A stretch of 64,000 bases of DNA from an uncultured Chlamydiae bacterium (GCA_903824495.1 CAIJXB010000026.1:124001-188000), one strand, 5' to 3'; shown: positions 18,590-27,246, counted from the first letter of the stretch. The notes: a model not told the origin generated them from the letters alone. Made by a program: numbers and translations.

Positions 18590-21205
18590 CTAGCGAACTT
18601 TTCTTCCGTGCTCGTAGAGGCTCTCTGATGCCTTCCCGTCTGCTTCGTAAGAGATCTTTTTACCGTGAAGCTCGTCATCTGCAAAAGTTTGTACAAGATA
18701 CGGTTTGCCGTTATCAAAGTACTTGTTCATTTTGCCATGACGTTTGCCATTTTTGTACTCGCCATCGAATACTAAAACGCCTTCTTGGTTCCACTGTTTG
18801 TAGACGCCTTGTCTTTCTCCATTCTTATACTGCTCAAGACTTGCAACCTTTCCATCTTGAAAGTACGTTTTTTGCTCTCCTTCTAGAAGATCATTAACGT
18901 AAGTTGCTTCTTTATGAACAGCTCCATTTGGGAAATATTCTCTATAAGGACCATTTTTAAGATCGTTATGAAACTCTGCTGTGAGAACATCTCCACCTTT
19001 TGGATTAAAAATTCTACCGATGCCTTCTTTCTTCCCATCTACATAAGGAGTTACAGAAAACTTAACGCCAGCTTCGTTGTATTCAAATACATCACCGACC
19101 ACTAGGTCGTTAACGTAATTGGCCTCTAGAGCTTTTACTTTGCCGTAGGTTTCATGCATCGGGTAGTAGACAACGTGAGGACCGTTCTTTTTATTGTCGG
19201 TATAATGAAAGACTATCTCTTTTCCACCTTCAACTCTTTGATAGACACGACCTGCAAGTTTGCCTTTTTTGTACTCAGCTTCTTCTTGCAAAACTCCTTC
19301 TTCATTCCAGAGGCTCTTTTTACCATGCAGCTCTCCTTTTACATAAGAAAGAGATGTTTGTAGAATTCCAGTTGGATAAAAAGATTTTTGCTCGCCATCC
19401 ATTTTTCCTTCTTGATCATGGAAAAATAGTTTTGCTAGCTGTTGATTTTTCTTTCCAGCAGCAGGATCTACTGGATAGAACTCTTTTTGCTCTCCTACAG
19501 GAACGCCCTTTTGAAAAACTTTAGAAAGCCATGGAGCTCCGTCATCATACCAGCTTTCTAGCTTGCCATCGAGCTCATCATCTATATAAGACGCTCGAAC
19601 TTTTAGCTTTCCACTTGGGTAGTACTCTAAAACAGATCCATTCTTTTTACCATTTGCGTAGTGGAGGATTTCTTTGACTTTGTCTTTTCCGTACCAAGTC
19701 TTTACTTCTCCAACAGGAATGTTGTTTTCATACTTGATAGAAAGAAGAGGAGCTCCACTTTCATCCCACTCTTGGAATAAACCCTCTTTAGTTCCTCGAT
19801 CAAAAGATCCTGCGTATTTTAATGTGCCATTTTCATGCCACTCTTTACGCTCTAAGTCTAAAAGATCCATTTGATAATTTTCTTGGCTTCTTAACTGTCC
19901 ATTTGGATACCAGCTTTTTGCAAGACCACTCTTAAGACCTTTTTCAGTCTGGATCTGCATCTGTGGGCTGCCACTGCTGTACCACTCTTCATAAAGACCA
20001 TCTTTGAGCTTGTCTTTGTAAAAAGCTCTTTTCTTCATTTGACCGGAATCATAATACTCAACTTGTTGGCCTTCAAACTCTCCCATAACATAGTTGTATT
20101 CTGTCATAAGACGACCGTTATCGTACCACTCTTTAAAGCTTCCGTCTCTTTTGCCATCTTTTAAAAGGTACTCAGCTTTTAGTTTTCCATTTGGATAAAA
20201 TTCTTTAACAGGCTCTTCTAAAGCACCTTTAGCATCATGAATGGCGATAAAAGCAGGCGTCTTGTCTTCGTAGTTTCTCCAATGCTTTCCAATAGGAGTT
20301 CCGAGTTGATATTTTCCTTCTCCTAGAAGTTTTCCATCCGCAGAGAAAAATTGCTCTTTCCCGTCTTTTTTTCCACTTTTGTAAGCGACTTTATAAAGCT
20401 CTTTCCCATTGTCATGGTACTTAATGTGAGTCCCAACGGGCTCGCCTTGTTTAAAATCTTGCACTTCAACAATTGCGCGGTCCACATTGTATAAAACAAC
20501 AGCTGGGTTTGTGCCGTCGGAATGCAAAACGCCATTTGAATAGCGAAGGCATGCCTTCATAGGGCCTGCTTCAAACCACTCTAGAGCATTGCCATGAGGA
20601 ACGCCGTCTTTATAAGGAACAACTGATGCCTTCATTCCATTTTGGAAATAACGGCACATTTCTCCTTCAAGCTTCCCATTTATAAACTGCCCTTCTTCCA
20701 TCTTCTCGCCAGTTTCGTAGTAAGAAACTATTTTCCCTTCTCGAACGCCTTGGTTGAAAAAGCCCTCGGCCTTCATGACTCCATCTGAATAAAACACTTT
20801 CATAGGTCCATGAAGGAGGCCTTTGTCGTAGCCTGCCATCTTCTCTGCTTTTCCATTTTCATAGTAAGAGACGCTCACTCCATGAGGAGCTACTCCACCC
20901 TTCCAATCTTTAAAGCCTGGATCGCCTTCTTTAATAACCGTCAGGTCCATTTCTGTATGAGGTTGTCCTTGAGGATAGAACTGGATCTGCTTCATAGGGA
21001 GTTGATTCCCCTCTGAATCTACTTCAAAATAAATAACCGTTTCAGGACTACCCTGAGGATGATAGGAAACCACTTTTGGTCTCCAGTGGGGTTCTCTCTG
21101 CTTTAAAAACTCAGCTACAGGGCGAACTCCTTCAGCAGATACGGAAAAGGGGGCCAGCATAGTGGTGCAAAAAAACGTAAAAAACAAAGCGCCTTTCATT
21201 CTCAT
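18590..21205 (-). CDS. Secreted MORN-like repeat protein (MORN_2/YwqK type)
   Basis: 871 residues from the ATG at 21205, chosen because GGAGG lies 7 bases upstream and a signal peptide follows at once (GALFFTFFCTTMLAPFSVSAEG). The whole mature protein is built of ~22-25-residue repeats such as YYENGKAEKMAGYDKGLLHG and YYPSGKLKVRASYIDDELDG, roughly thirty in number. These are the MORN variant often labelled toxin-antitoxin YwqK family. Tandem repeats of this kind form long beta-sheet rods and mediate binding. Export plus length suggests a surface or secreted adhesin-like or scaffold role; there is no evidence for antitoxin function. Confidence 0.85.
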   Translation of the reverse strand: MRMKGALFFTFFCTTMLAPFSVSAEGVRPVAEFLKQREPHWRPKVVSYHPQGSPETVIYFEVDSEGNQLPMKQIQFYPQGQPHTEMDLTVIKEGDPGFKDWKGGVAPHGVSVSYYENGKAEKMAGYDKGLLHGPMKVFYSDGVMKAEGFFNQGVREGKIVSYYETGEKMEEGQFINGKLEGEMCRYFQNGMKASVVPYKDGVPHGNALEWFEAGPMKACLRYSNGVLHSDGTNPAVVLYNVDRAIVEVQDFKQGEPVGTHIKYHDNGKELYKVAYKSGKKDGKEQFFSADGKLLGEGKYQLGTPIGKHWRNYEDKTPAFIAIHDAKGALEEPVKEFYPNGKLKAEYLLKDGKRDGSFKEWYDNGRLMTEYNYVMGEFEGQQVEYYDSGQMKKRAFYKDKLKDGLYEEWYSSGSPQMQIQTEKGLKSGLAKSWYPNGQLRSQENYQMDLLDLERKEWHENGTLKYAGSFDRGTKEGLFQEWDESGAPLLSIKYENNIPVGEVKTWYGKDKVKEILHYANGKKNGSVLEYYPSGKLKVRASYIDDELDGKLESWYDDGAPWLSKVFQKGVPVGEQKEFYPVDPAAGKKNQQLAKLFFHDQEGKMDGEQKSFYPTGILQTSLSYVKGELHGKKSLWNEEGVLQEEAEYKKGKLAGRVYQRVEGGKEIVFHYTDNKKNGPHVVYYPMHETYGKVKALEANYVNDLVVGDVFEYNEAGVKFSVTPYVDGKKEGIGRIFNPKGGDVLTAEFHNDLKNGPYREYFPNGAVHKEATYVNDLLEGEQKTYFQDGKVASLEQYKNGERQGVYKQWNQEGVLVFDGEYKNGKRHGKMNKYFDNGKPYLVQTFADDELHGKKISYEADGKASESLYEHGRKVR

Positions 21206-21292
21206 ACAAAAACCTCCGATAAAATGATAAATGCCCAGGATAAAGTAAGCGTTTCTTTCTGACAAGATCTTAGTCGAAGGATTTGACAAGTT

Positions 21293-22048
21293 TTATTTAG
21301 AGGCCCTTGAGTCCGCGGGATAGACAGAGAGCACTCTGGATTTAAGTAGAGCAAGATCGCTCTCCATACAAGGGACAATGGATAGAAAAAGGCGGTTTTC
21401 ATGGATCGGAGGCTCTGAATGTAGAGCTGAGATCCCATGCCCCCCGATAAAAACAGCGCCCTGGCCAGCTTTCGACGACAGGGTTTTTTCTTTTTTGCAA
21501 AATTTCTTCATATAATGCCGATCTCGTGTATGCTTTTCAGCTGTTTTACGAAGCTCTGACGGCAGTAAATAAAAAAGAGTAGAAGGGCCCATCAGTGTAA
21601 GAACAAATTTAAATACTAAGTCGTTTGCGTTATCTGGATTGTAATACTGCCCATCCATATGCCAGCGAGGCACGTCATACTTGCCCGTGGGGATGAATGA
21701 TCTAAGACACACCCAAGCCGTTTCTCTACATGAGCCCCTAATTACGTCATGAGCAATTTGTGTGAGTCGAGCAGCTACTTGTAAAGTAGCTTCATACTCA
21801 TTAGCTCCTACTTCACCAAAAAAATCTAAGATCTCACTTGAAAGTGTTTCTAATTCTCCAAATTGGTGAAAAATGCGATCTCTCTTGATGTCAACAGAGC
21901 TGAATATTTCTAAATCTTCTTCTGTGATCCCCACTTCCGCAAAAACAAACCCATATTGATTGTTTTTCAATTCATTAAGAGCTTCGGTTAATGAAGCAGC
22001 TTGCAAGGACAGACATAAGCAGATCTGTAGACATAGATGCTTGATCAT
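21293..22048 (-). CDS. Exported divergent Fe(II)/2OG dioxygenase-like protein
   Basis: 251 residues with a signal-like N-terminus (about 4-17). The candidate metal triad is H130 and D132 in PRWHMDGQYY and H210 in ISALHSEPP (H204 is an alternative); R219 in HENRLFLSIVP would bind 2-oxoglutarate. This HxD...H...R order, with strand-like context, fits the double-stranded beta-helix dioxygenases, but overall similarity to a named family is not evident. It overlaps the adenylate-forming enzyme gene by 4 bases and so is the last gene of that operon. The substrate is unknown. Confidence 0.55.
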   Translation of the reverse strand: MIKHLCLQICLCLSLQAASLTEALNELKNNQYGFVFAEVGITEEDLEIFSSVDIKRDRIFHQFGELETLSSEILDFFGEVGANEYEATLQVAARLTQIAHDVIRGSCRETAWVCLRSFIPTGKYDVPRWHMDGQYYNPDNANDLVFKFVLTLMGPSTLFYLLPSELRKTAEKHTRDRHYMKKFCKKEKTLSSKAGQGAVFIGGHGISALHSEPPIHENRLFLSIVPCMESDLALLKSRVLSVYPADSRASK

Positions 22049-23100
22049 CTCATACTCTCATTGACAAACTCTTCAAACTTACCAAGAGGAAACTCCTCTA
22101 CATAACGAAACCGAATGTTAAAAGGGTATCCGATGAACTCATGAACCTTATTGTAAAGGGCTCTCTCCTGCTCTTGAGAAAGAGAAGCCTCTACAATCAG
22201 TCTTAGCTCCAAAGTATCTTTATCCACTTGCGCTGCTTGGAACCGCTTGATAGGAGCAATCTTTCTAAATTCTGTCGATCCGATTCGGGGCCAATGCTTC
22301 GATCCATCGGGAAGGACAACCATGTTACGCTTGCGGCCGAGTATCTTTTTTATGGTTTGCAATCCTCTTCCACAAAAGCACTCTCCCATTTCTGCATAGT
22401 CACCAATATCATACCGATGCAGGTACTGACTTGTGAGATCCGTAATGATAACCCTTCCAACATCTGCAGGCCTGTCTTGCTCATCTAAAATTTCAAGTAG
22501 GATGTTTTCCATGACATGATACACTTCCTCGTTGTCAGGACACTGAATGGCAATTGTTCCTACTTCTTCAGAAGAATACATGTCTGCAATCAAAGGATGC
22601 TTATGAAGCAGCGATTCTCCTGTTGTTTTGATTCCTTTCAAACAAGGCAAAGACTTTAGATCAATTGTTTCTAAAATGGAAGGGAAGGTAGTGAGATAGC
22701 CTGGCTGAACCCTTTGGAGCCAGCTATTGAGATCGCCTCTGACAGGGTGGGCATAAAGAGGTCCTGTTTTTCCTAAGAGAGCAAACCCAGGTCCCCACTG
22801 AGACTGAACTAATTCTTGCATAATGGACGGGCGAATGACCGCAAAGGGAAGAGATAGATCTCTCTTATGCCAAATAGCCTCTCGTAAATTCGTTGCATTC
22901 CACCAGAGCTGAGAAAGATTTGTTCTTTGGACCTCAACAGGCATGCCTGTTGAGCCTGAAGTTTTACTGACAAAATCACCTTGTGGAGCTTTTTTGTTTT
23001 GAAGATCATATCTTGTAAGGATGGGACCTTTCAATAGAGGACGGCCCCGTTTTTCCCACTGCGTCTTATCTAGCTGTTTAAGAAGCGTTAAAACATCCAT
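22045..23100 (-). CDS. Adenylate-forming enzyme of the PaaK/CapK type
   Basis: 351 residues. The ATP-binding P-loop of the ANL superfamily is seen at residues 46-57, KTSGSTGMPVEV. Further family features are SSEEVGTIAIQCP, the acidic-aromatic region DLTSQYLHRYDIGD (the Asp that binds ribose) and GRKRNMVVLPDGS, all in the order of phenylacetate-CoA ligase/CapK proteins. It is shorter than the usual ~430 residues, mostly at the N-terminus. No signal peptide, so it should act in the cytoplasm, activating a carboxylic acid as an acyl-adenylate. It starts 3 bases after the autotransporter stop and overlaps the dioxygenase-like gene. Confidence 0.8.
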   Translation of the reverse strand: MDVLTLLKQLDKTQWEKRGRPLLKGPILTRYDLQNKKAPQGDFVSKTSGSTGMPVEVQRTNLSQLWWNATNLREAIWHKRDLSLPFAVIRPSIMQELVQSQWGPGFALLGKTGPLYAHPVRGDLNSWLQRVQPGYLTTFPSILETIDLKSLPCLKGIKTTGESLLHKHPLIADMYSSEEVGTIAIQCPDNEEVYHVMENILLEILDEQDRPADVGRVIITDLTSQYLHRYDIGDYAEMGECFCGRGLQTIKKILGRKRNMVVLPDGSKHWPRIGSTEFRKIAPIKRFQAAQVDKDTLELRLIVEASLSQEQERALYNKVHEFIGYPFNIRFRYVEEFPLGKFEEFVNESMR

Positions 23101-23103
23101 CTA

Positions 23104-25311
23104 TTAAAAAGCGATTCCGGTAAATACACTCGCAAAATAGGATTGATACGATCCATTGGCTGTTGCCTGAAGTGCAAAACCACCGAAAGGATACGCTGTA
23201 TTTTTCGGAACAAATGTTCCCATGAGTTGAAGCGCTCCTAAGTTTTCCACTTTTGTACTTCCGACTGCAATCGGAAATGTGGATGCAGATCCTACAAAGG
23301 AAGTGGTAACAGAGTTAGTGTGAAAAGGAGCTTGGTTGATGTAGCTCACCTTCTCCTCTAAACAAAAATCTCCCCATCCATAGGTAAATTGCTCATAAAA
23401 ACGAAGTCCTACTTCAGACTGCAACAAAGATCCGTATAAATTTCCCATTTTCAAGTTGAAACCGGAGGATCCGGTTTCAGTATAATGGTTCTGCCAGCTA
23501 TTGACCCAATCGAGCATGAAAAAGGGTTCAACAAAATAAGACTGCTTTTGATCCATTGCCCATGGGCTCGCCATCTCGAGATGCGGAGATAAAATCCAAC
23601 CGTGGGTGTTACCTTTTGATGTGATGATAGAAAGGGTATGACGAACACTTGAAAATTGATATAAGCCTCCCCACAAAGCAGAAGCAATCCTAAAATGGTC
23701 CATGAAGTAAGAGCCGTAAATACACAACAGTTCCTCTTGAACTTTTCCATGACCAATTCCATTTGAATAATCGACATAGTTGAACGCATATCCTAAAGAA
23801 GCACCCACTAAGTAATTAGACTCTTGATGATCATAAGCCAAAAGGGCTCCGGCTATTTCATTCGTGTAGCTCGGGATATCACCTTGATCCTTCAGATGAA
23901 CATAATTACCAAAGGGAGCTACCCAGATCGTATTTTTTTTCTCTGGAGTATTCGTCGTTGCTCTAACAGGAAACTGTCCATCGCTACTAGCGAGTAGATT
24001 GTCTTCGTTATAAGAGACGGCGATCCCGGCTACTTCCGTTTTTCCAGCCTGCATTCCTTTTTTATTGAATCCATTCAAACGGAAATCTAACGCAGAAGCT
24101 GCGGCAAGCTGCGTATAGGCAGTGCTTAAGTAGGGACCTGATGAGGTAGGTGTTGCTGCCGTTGTGATGCTGCTAGCAGGAGTAACAGCAACGCTGTTGA
24201 TCAAGCTTTCGCTCGAGAGATCGAGCAGTGTTAAAGTTCCATTCGGAGCAACCAAAGCTGCATAAGCCTCTGATGAATCGGTATTCACACCTCCAATCAG
24301 TCCAACACCTGCGTTATTGATGGAAACCGAGTTGATTTCACCACCTATTGAAGTTAAAATAAGAGGAGTAACGGTTCCATTTGACTGCGTAAGTGCTGCG
24401 TAGAGGTCGGATCCATTTTGTCCGCCTATGAGTCCTGTTCCTGCATCATTCATCGCAACGCTATTTATCAATCCTGTAAAGGGGCTTCCAAAAAGGGGAG
24501 TTACTGTTCCATCCGTTATTGCATACCCAGCGTAGACATTCCCGAATTCATCCACTCCTCCAATGAGGCCCAATCCTGAATGGTTGATTGCAACGCCATG
24601 GATGCTAGCTCCACCTACAGGAATAGGACTAAGGACTAAAGGAGATCCTCCTCCGACGGTGACAAATGATGCATACGAATCACCCCCGATATAACCTCCG
24701 AGGATTCCATTTCCCAAATCATTCAGTGCGACACTATGGATGTGGCCTGGAATCAAAGTGGGAATCGTAATTTCTGCTGGGATTCCATCTACGACATAAG
24801 CAGCGTAAGGAAAAGCTCCTCCGCCTTCGCCTCCAATCAAACCAACCCCAGAGTCATTGAGAGAAACAGAATCGATGGCAATCGCAGAAAGAGTCAGAGG
24901 TGTAATAGTTCCATCTGACGAAACAAGGGCTGCGTATGAGCCTCCATTGGTACCAATCGCTCCTCCTATGAGCCCTAAATTACTTTCATTAATGGCTGTA
25001 CTTAAAATCGTTCCCGTTGAAAAAGAAATCGAAAGAGGAGTGACTCCACCATCGGGGGATACAAGAGCTGCATAAGCTTCATTGCCAGTATTGTCAATTC
25101 CACCGATGATCGAGTATCCTGTAGAATTAATCGCTACGCCAAAGATTTCACTGTTTACTGGTAAGCCTGAAATTGGAGTAATACCTCCTGTAGAGGAAAT
25201 AAAAGATGAATAGGCATCAGAAGTTACAGTTTCTCCACCGATAATACCTGTTGGAGTTTCTGCATAAACTCCGATCCCGATTCCGACTACACTCGCTAGT
25301 AAAATTTTCAT
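23104..25311 (-). CDS. Autotransporter with propeller-like repeat passenger
   Basis: 735 residues. The signal peptide is MKILLASVVGIGIGVYA. Residues ~18-375 hold eight ~44-residue repeats with consensus I-x-S-V-A-I-N-x-x-G-x-G-L-I-G-G, then Y-A-A-L-V and G-T-V-T-P-L; this resembles HAF-type beta-propeller repeats more than the parallel beta-helix of most autotransporters. A linker (to ~470) leads to a C-terminal autotransporter barrel (about 480-735) that ends in Phe (FTGIAF), as required for outer-membrane insertion. The passenger should be displayed on the cell surface. The adenylate-forming enzyme starts 3 bases downstream. Confidence 0.85.
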   Translation of the reverse strand: MKILLASVVGIGIGVYAETPTGIIGGETVTSDAYSSFISSTGGITPISGLPVNSEIFGVAINSTGYSIIGGIDNTGNEAYAALVSPDGGVTPLSISFSTGTILSTAINESNLGLIGGAIGTNGGSYAALVSSDGTITPLTLSAIAIDSVSLNDSGVGLIGGEGGGAFPYAAYVVDGIPAEITIPTLIPGHIHSVALNDLGNGILGGYIGGDSYASFVTVGGGSPLVLSPIPVGGASIHGVAINHSGLGLIGGVDEFGNVYAGYAITDGTVTPLFGSPFTGLINSVAMNDAGTGLIGGQNGSDLYAALTQSNGTVTPLILTSIGGEINSVSINNAGVGLIGGVNTDSSEAYAALVAPNGTLTLLDLSSESLINSVAVTPASSITTAATPTSSGPYLSTAYTQLAAASALDFRLNGFNKKGMQAGKTEVAGIAVSYNEDNLLASSDGQFPVRATTNTPEKKNTIWVAPFGNYVHLKDQGDIPSYTNEIAGALLAYDHQESNYLVGASLGYAFNYVDYSNGIGHGKVQEELLCIYGSYFMDHFRIASALWGGLYQFSSVRHTLSIITSKGNTHGWILSPHLEMASPWAMDQKQSYFVEPFFMLDWVNSWQNHYTETGSSGFNLKMGNLYGSLLQSEVGLRFYEQFTYGWGDFCLEEKVSYINQAPFHTNSVTTSFVGSASTFPIAVGSTKVENLGALQLMGTFVPKNTAYPFGGFALQATANGSYQSYFASVFTGIAF

Positions 25312-25399
25312 ACATGACTCTCAATTGTTTTTTATAAGTACTTTCTGCAGTCTATCACTCTGACAAAAAGATTACAAAAAATTTAAAAATCGTTTTTTT

Positions 25400-26101
25400 T
25401 CAGTTGAGAAGCACGTTGCGATGATGCGGATCACTTGTATACCAGATATGCAGAGAGTATCTTTTTCCCTTTCGAATACGAAACACTTCGTGATAGAAGT
25501 TTTGATTATTGGGAGCAATCACAAGCATGTTTTTTTTAATGGGGATTATTTTTTTGTAGATCTTATTCGAAGGCCCATCTTCAAATAAGATCTCTCCCCC
25601 TTCAAAATCCTCATTTAAATAAAGAAGAGCTGTGTATTCTCGCCAAGGAGTGTGATTGGAGACAAATTTTGAACCAGAACATGTTCCTTTGCAAGTGGTC
25701 CTCAACCTACTTTGGTCTTTCCCATGAATAGGACATTCAAAATAAACATTATCCGCATGGTAGGGACAATGATTGCCTTCGATTCTAGCATAAAGAGCGC
25801 AGTGATCGATGTGATATTTTTTTATGTTAAGCCCATACTTTTTGTTCATGACCTTAAGAATGTCTTTAGAGATCGACATGATCGCTTGCCGAATCTGCAA
25901 ACTAGTTCCTGATGAAAAAGTCACTTGGTTGTCTGTGTAGTTATTAAGAGCAGTCTTTTCTTGATCATAAAATTGAATGAGCCGCTTTGACACATCAGGC
26001 GCAATAAAGTTTTCCATGATGACAATCTGACTCTCTGGGTTCAGTGCTTCGCATAGAGAGAAAGAGCAGCAAATAAAAAAAAGAAGTTTTGCAAACACCA
26101 T
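25400..26101 (-). CDS. Exported leprecan-like prolyl hydroxylase (2OG-Fe(II) oxygenase)
   Basis: 233 residues with a signal peptide (about 1-19, FAKLLFFICCSFSLCEA). The 2OG-Fe(II) oxygenase core is clear: H115 and D117 in PYHADNVYF, the strand EYTALLYLNEDFEGGEILF, H204 in NFYHEVFRI, and the 2OG-binding R214 in RKGKRYSLHIWYT. The HADN and YLNxDFEGG motifs and the tail WYTSDPHHR match the prolyl 3-hydroxylase (leprecan) branch better than P4H. Three Cys between 123 and 141 may form disulphides. It is 88 bases upstream of the autotransporter on the same strand and divergent from a second hydroxylase gene. Confidence 0.85.
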   Translation of the reverse strand: MVFAKLLFFICCSFSLCEALNPESQIVIMENFIAPDVSKRLIQFYDQEKTALNNYTDNQVTFSSGTSLQIRQAIMSISKDILKVMNKKYGLNIKKYHIDHCALYARIEGNHCPYHADNVYFECPIHGKDQSRLRTTCKGTCSGSKFVSNHTPWREYTALLYLNEDFEGGEILFEDGPSNKIYKKIIPIKKNMLVIAPNNQNFYHEVFRIRKGKRYSLHIWYTSDPHHRNVLLN

Positions 26102-26136
26102 TGTGGTATACCTCAGTCGAAATGGAAGGTTTTTTT

Positions 26137-26793
26137 ATGAAAATATTATCTTTATATCTCCTCATTTTATCCACTCCTCTTTTTTCTGTTCCTCAGTTTA
26201 GAAAGATCTGTGATTCTCCAGAGGTCTATGAATGCCAGCATTTTTTAACCAGTAAAGAGTGCGATAAGATCATTGAAGGAGCAAGACCCTTGCTCACAAG
26301 AAGCACTGTTGTCGATCTCAATTCATCAAATGGAATTATAGATCCTAGACGCTCGAGCCTTGGTATGTTTTTCTCTCGTTCAACTGAAGGAAAAACAGTG
26401 CGCAAAGTAAGGAAAGACATAACATCTATTGCGGGAATTCCAGCAGAAAATGGGGAAGACATGCAAGTACTTCACTATTTAGTAGGAGGAGAGTATCAAC
26501 CTCATTATGACTATTTTGATCCTTCGACCCCTGGAGGCCTTATCCATTTCAATCGTGGAGGGCAAAGAGTGGCAACTCTCCTTATCTATTTAAATACCGT
26601 GGCAAAAGGGGGGGAAACGATTTTTCCAAAAGCAAACCTTGCTATCACTCCAACAAAGGGAAAAGCGGTGCTTTTCTATAATGTCACTCATGACGGAAGA
26701 ATCGATCCAAGAAGTTTTCATGGAGGAGCACCTGTGCTAGCTGGGGAAAAATGGATTGCTACGATTTGGCTGAGGGAAAGACGATTTGAATAG
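26137..26793 (+). CDS. Exported prolyl 4-hydroxylase-type 2OG-Fe(II) dioxygenase
   Basis: 218 residues from the ATG at 26137 (GGAAGG ribosome-binding site 7 bases upstream). A signal peptide covers residues 1-18 (LSLYLLILSTPLFSVP). The P4H-alpha catalytic domain is complete: H123 and D125 in GGEYQPHYDYFD, the strand RVATLLIYLNTVAKGGETIFP, H195 in SFHGGAPVLAGEKWIATIW, and K205 for 2-oxoglutarate. This is the collagen-type P4H pattern. It hydroxylates proline in exported or co-exported proteins if active. It is transcribed away from the leprecan-like gene, with only 35 bases between their start codons. Confidence 0.9.
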   Translation: MKILSLYLLILSTPLFSVPQFRKICDSPEVYECQHFLTSKECDKIIEGARPLLTRSTVVDLNSSNGIIDPRRSSLGMFFSRSTEGKTVRKVRKDITSIAGIPAENGEDMQVLHYLVGGEYQPHYDYFDPSTPGGLIHFNRGGQRVATLLIYLNTVAKGGETIFPKANLAITPTKGKAVLFYNVTHDGRIDPRSFHGGAPVLAGEKWIATIWLRERRFE

Positions 26794-26811
26794 ACTTCTC
26801 TAGATAAGGTT

Positions 26812-26859
26812 CTTCAAAACAAAGCCCAGAATGTAGAGTTCTAGGCTTCGTTTTTGAAG
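26812..26859. terminator. Imperfect bidirectional terminator
   Basis: A long interrupted hairpin between two convergent genes: CTTCAAAAC and AAGCC on the left pair with GGCTT and GTTTTTGAAG on the right, with A-rich left and T-rich right arms. Mismatches and a bulge make it weaker than the others in the window. Confidence 0.5.
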
Positions 26860-26868
26860 AGGTCTTGA

Positions 26869-27246
26869 TTAAGACATCATTGTCCAGTACATAAGAACGC
26901 CCCAAACTAGTGGAACGATACCAGCAAATTTAGTCCATTTGCCACGAGCAATAAACTTCATTAGCAGTTGTGGGAAGAACAAGGAAAGAATACCTCTAAT
27001 GAGGAATACCCATCCAAGAAGTGTCACAAGTACAACTCCTGACATGTTCCATACGTTACACTGTGTGACCAAGATCAAACCGATCAATAGTTGTAACAGT
27101 CCTAAAATGTGAAAACAAGCTGGGGATCCTTTTATAGATGTAACAATTTTTCCTAAATTGTCGCTATAAAGAAGCATCCAGAGCCCTAAAATAACAAGAA
27201 ACGGGCCAAACACGTGAGCCCAATAATGTGCAATCTGCATATCCAT
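26869..27246 (-). CDS. Small four-helix membrane protein
   Basis: 125 residues with four hydrophobic segments: HVFGPFLVILGLWMLLY, ILGLLQLLIGLILVT, VVLVTLLGWVFLIRGILSLF, and GIVPLVWGVLMYWTMM. A GAGG ribosome-binding site precedes the ATG. No catalytic motif is visible and the family is not recognised with confidence. It is flanked by the prolyl hydroxylase (convergent) and the type II secretion operon (upstream, same strand, separated by a terminator), so it is probably its own unit. Confidence 0.75.
   Translation of the reverse strand: MDMQIAHYWAHVFGPFLVILGLWMLLYSDNLGKIVTSIKGSPACFHILGLLQLLIGLILVTQCNVWNMSGVVLVTLLGWVFLIRGILSLFFPQLLMKFIARGKWTKFAGIVPLVWGVLMYWTMMS

Noticed and set aside
18590..21205. 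Toxin-antitoxin (YwqK) system
   Set aside because: The MORN-like repeats match that label, but the protein is exported, very long and has no toxin partner; the label is a family name without functional support.
23104..25311. Chlamydial polymorphic membrane protein (Pmp)
   Set aside because: An autotransporter, but the GGAI and FxxN tetrapeptide repeats that define Pmps are not present; the GLIGG motif only looks similar.
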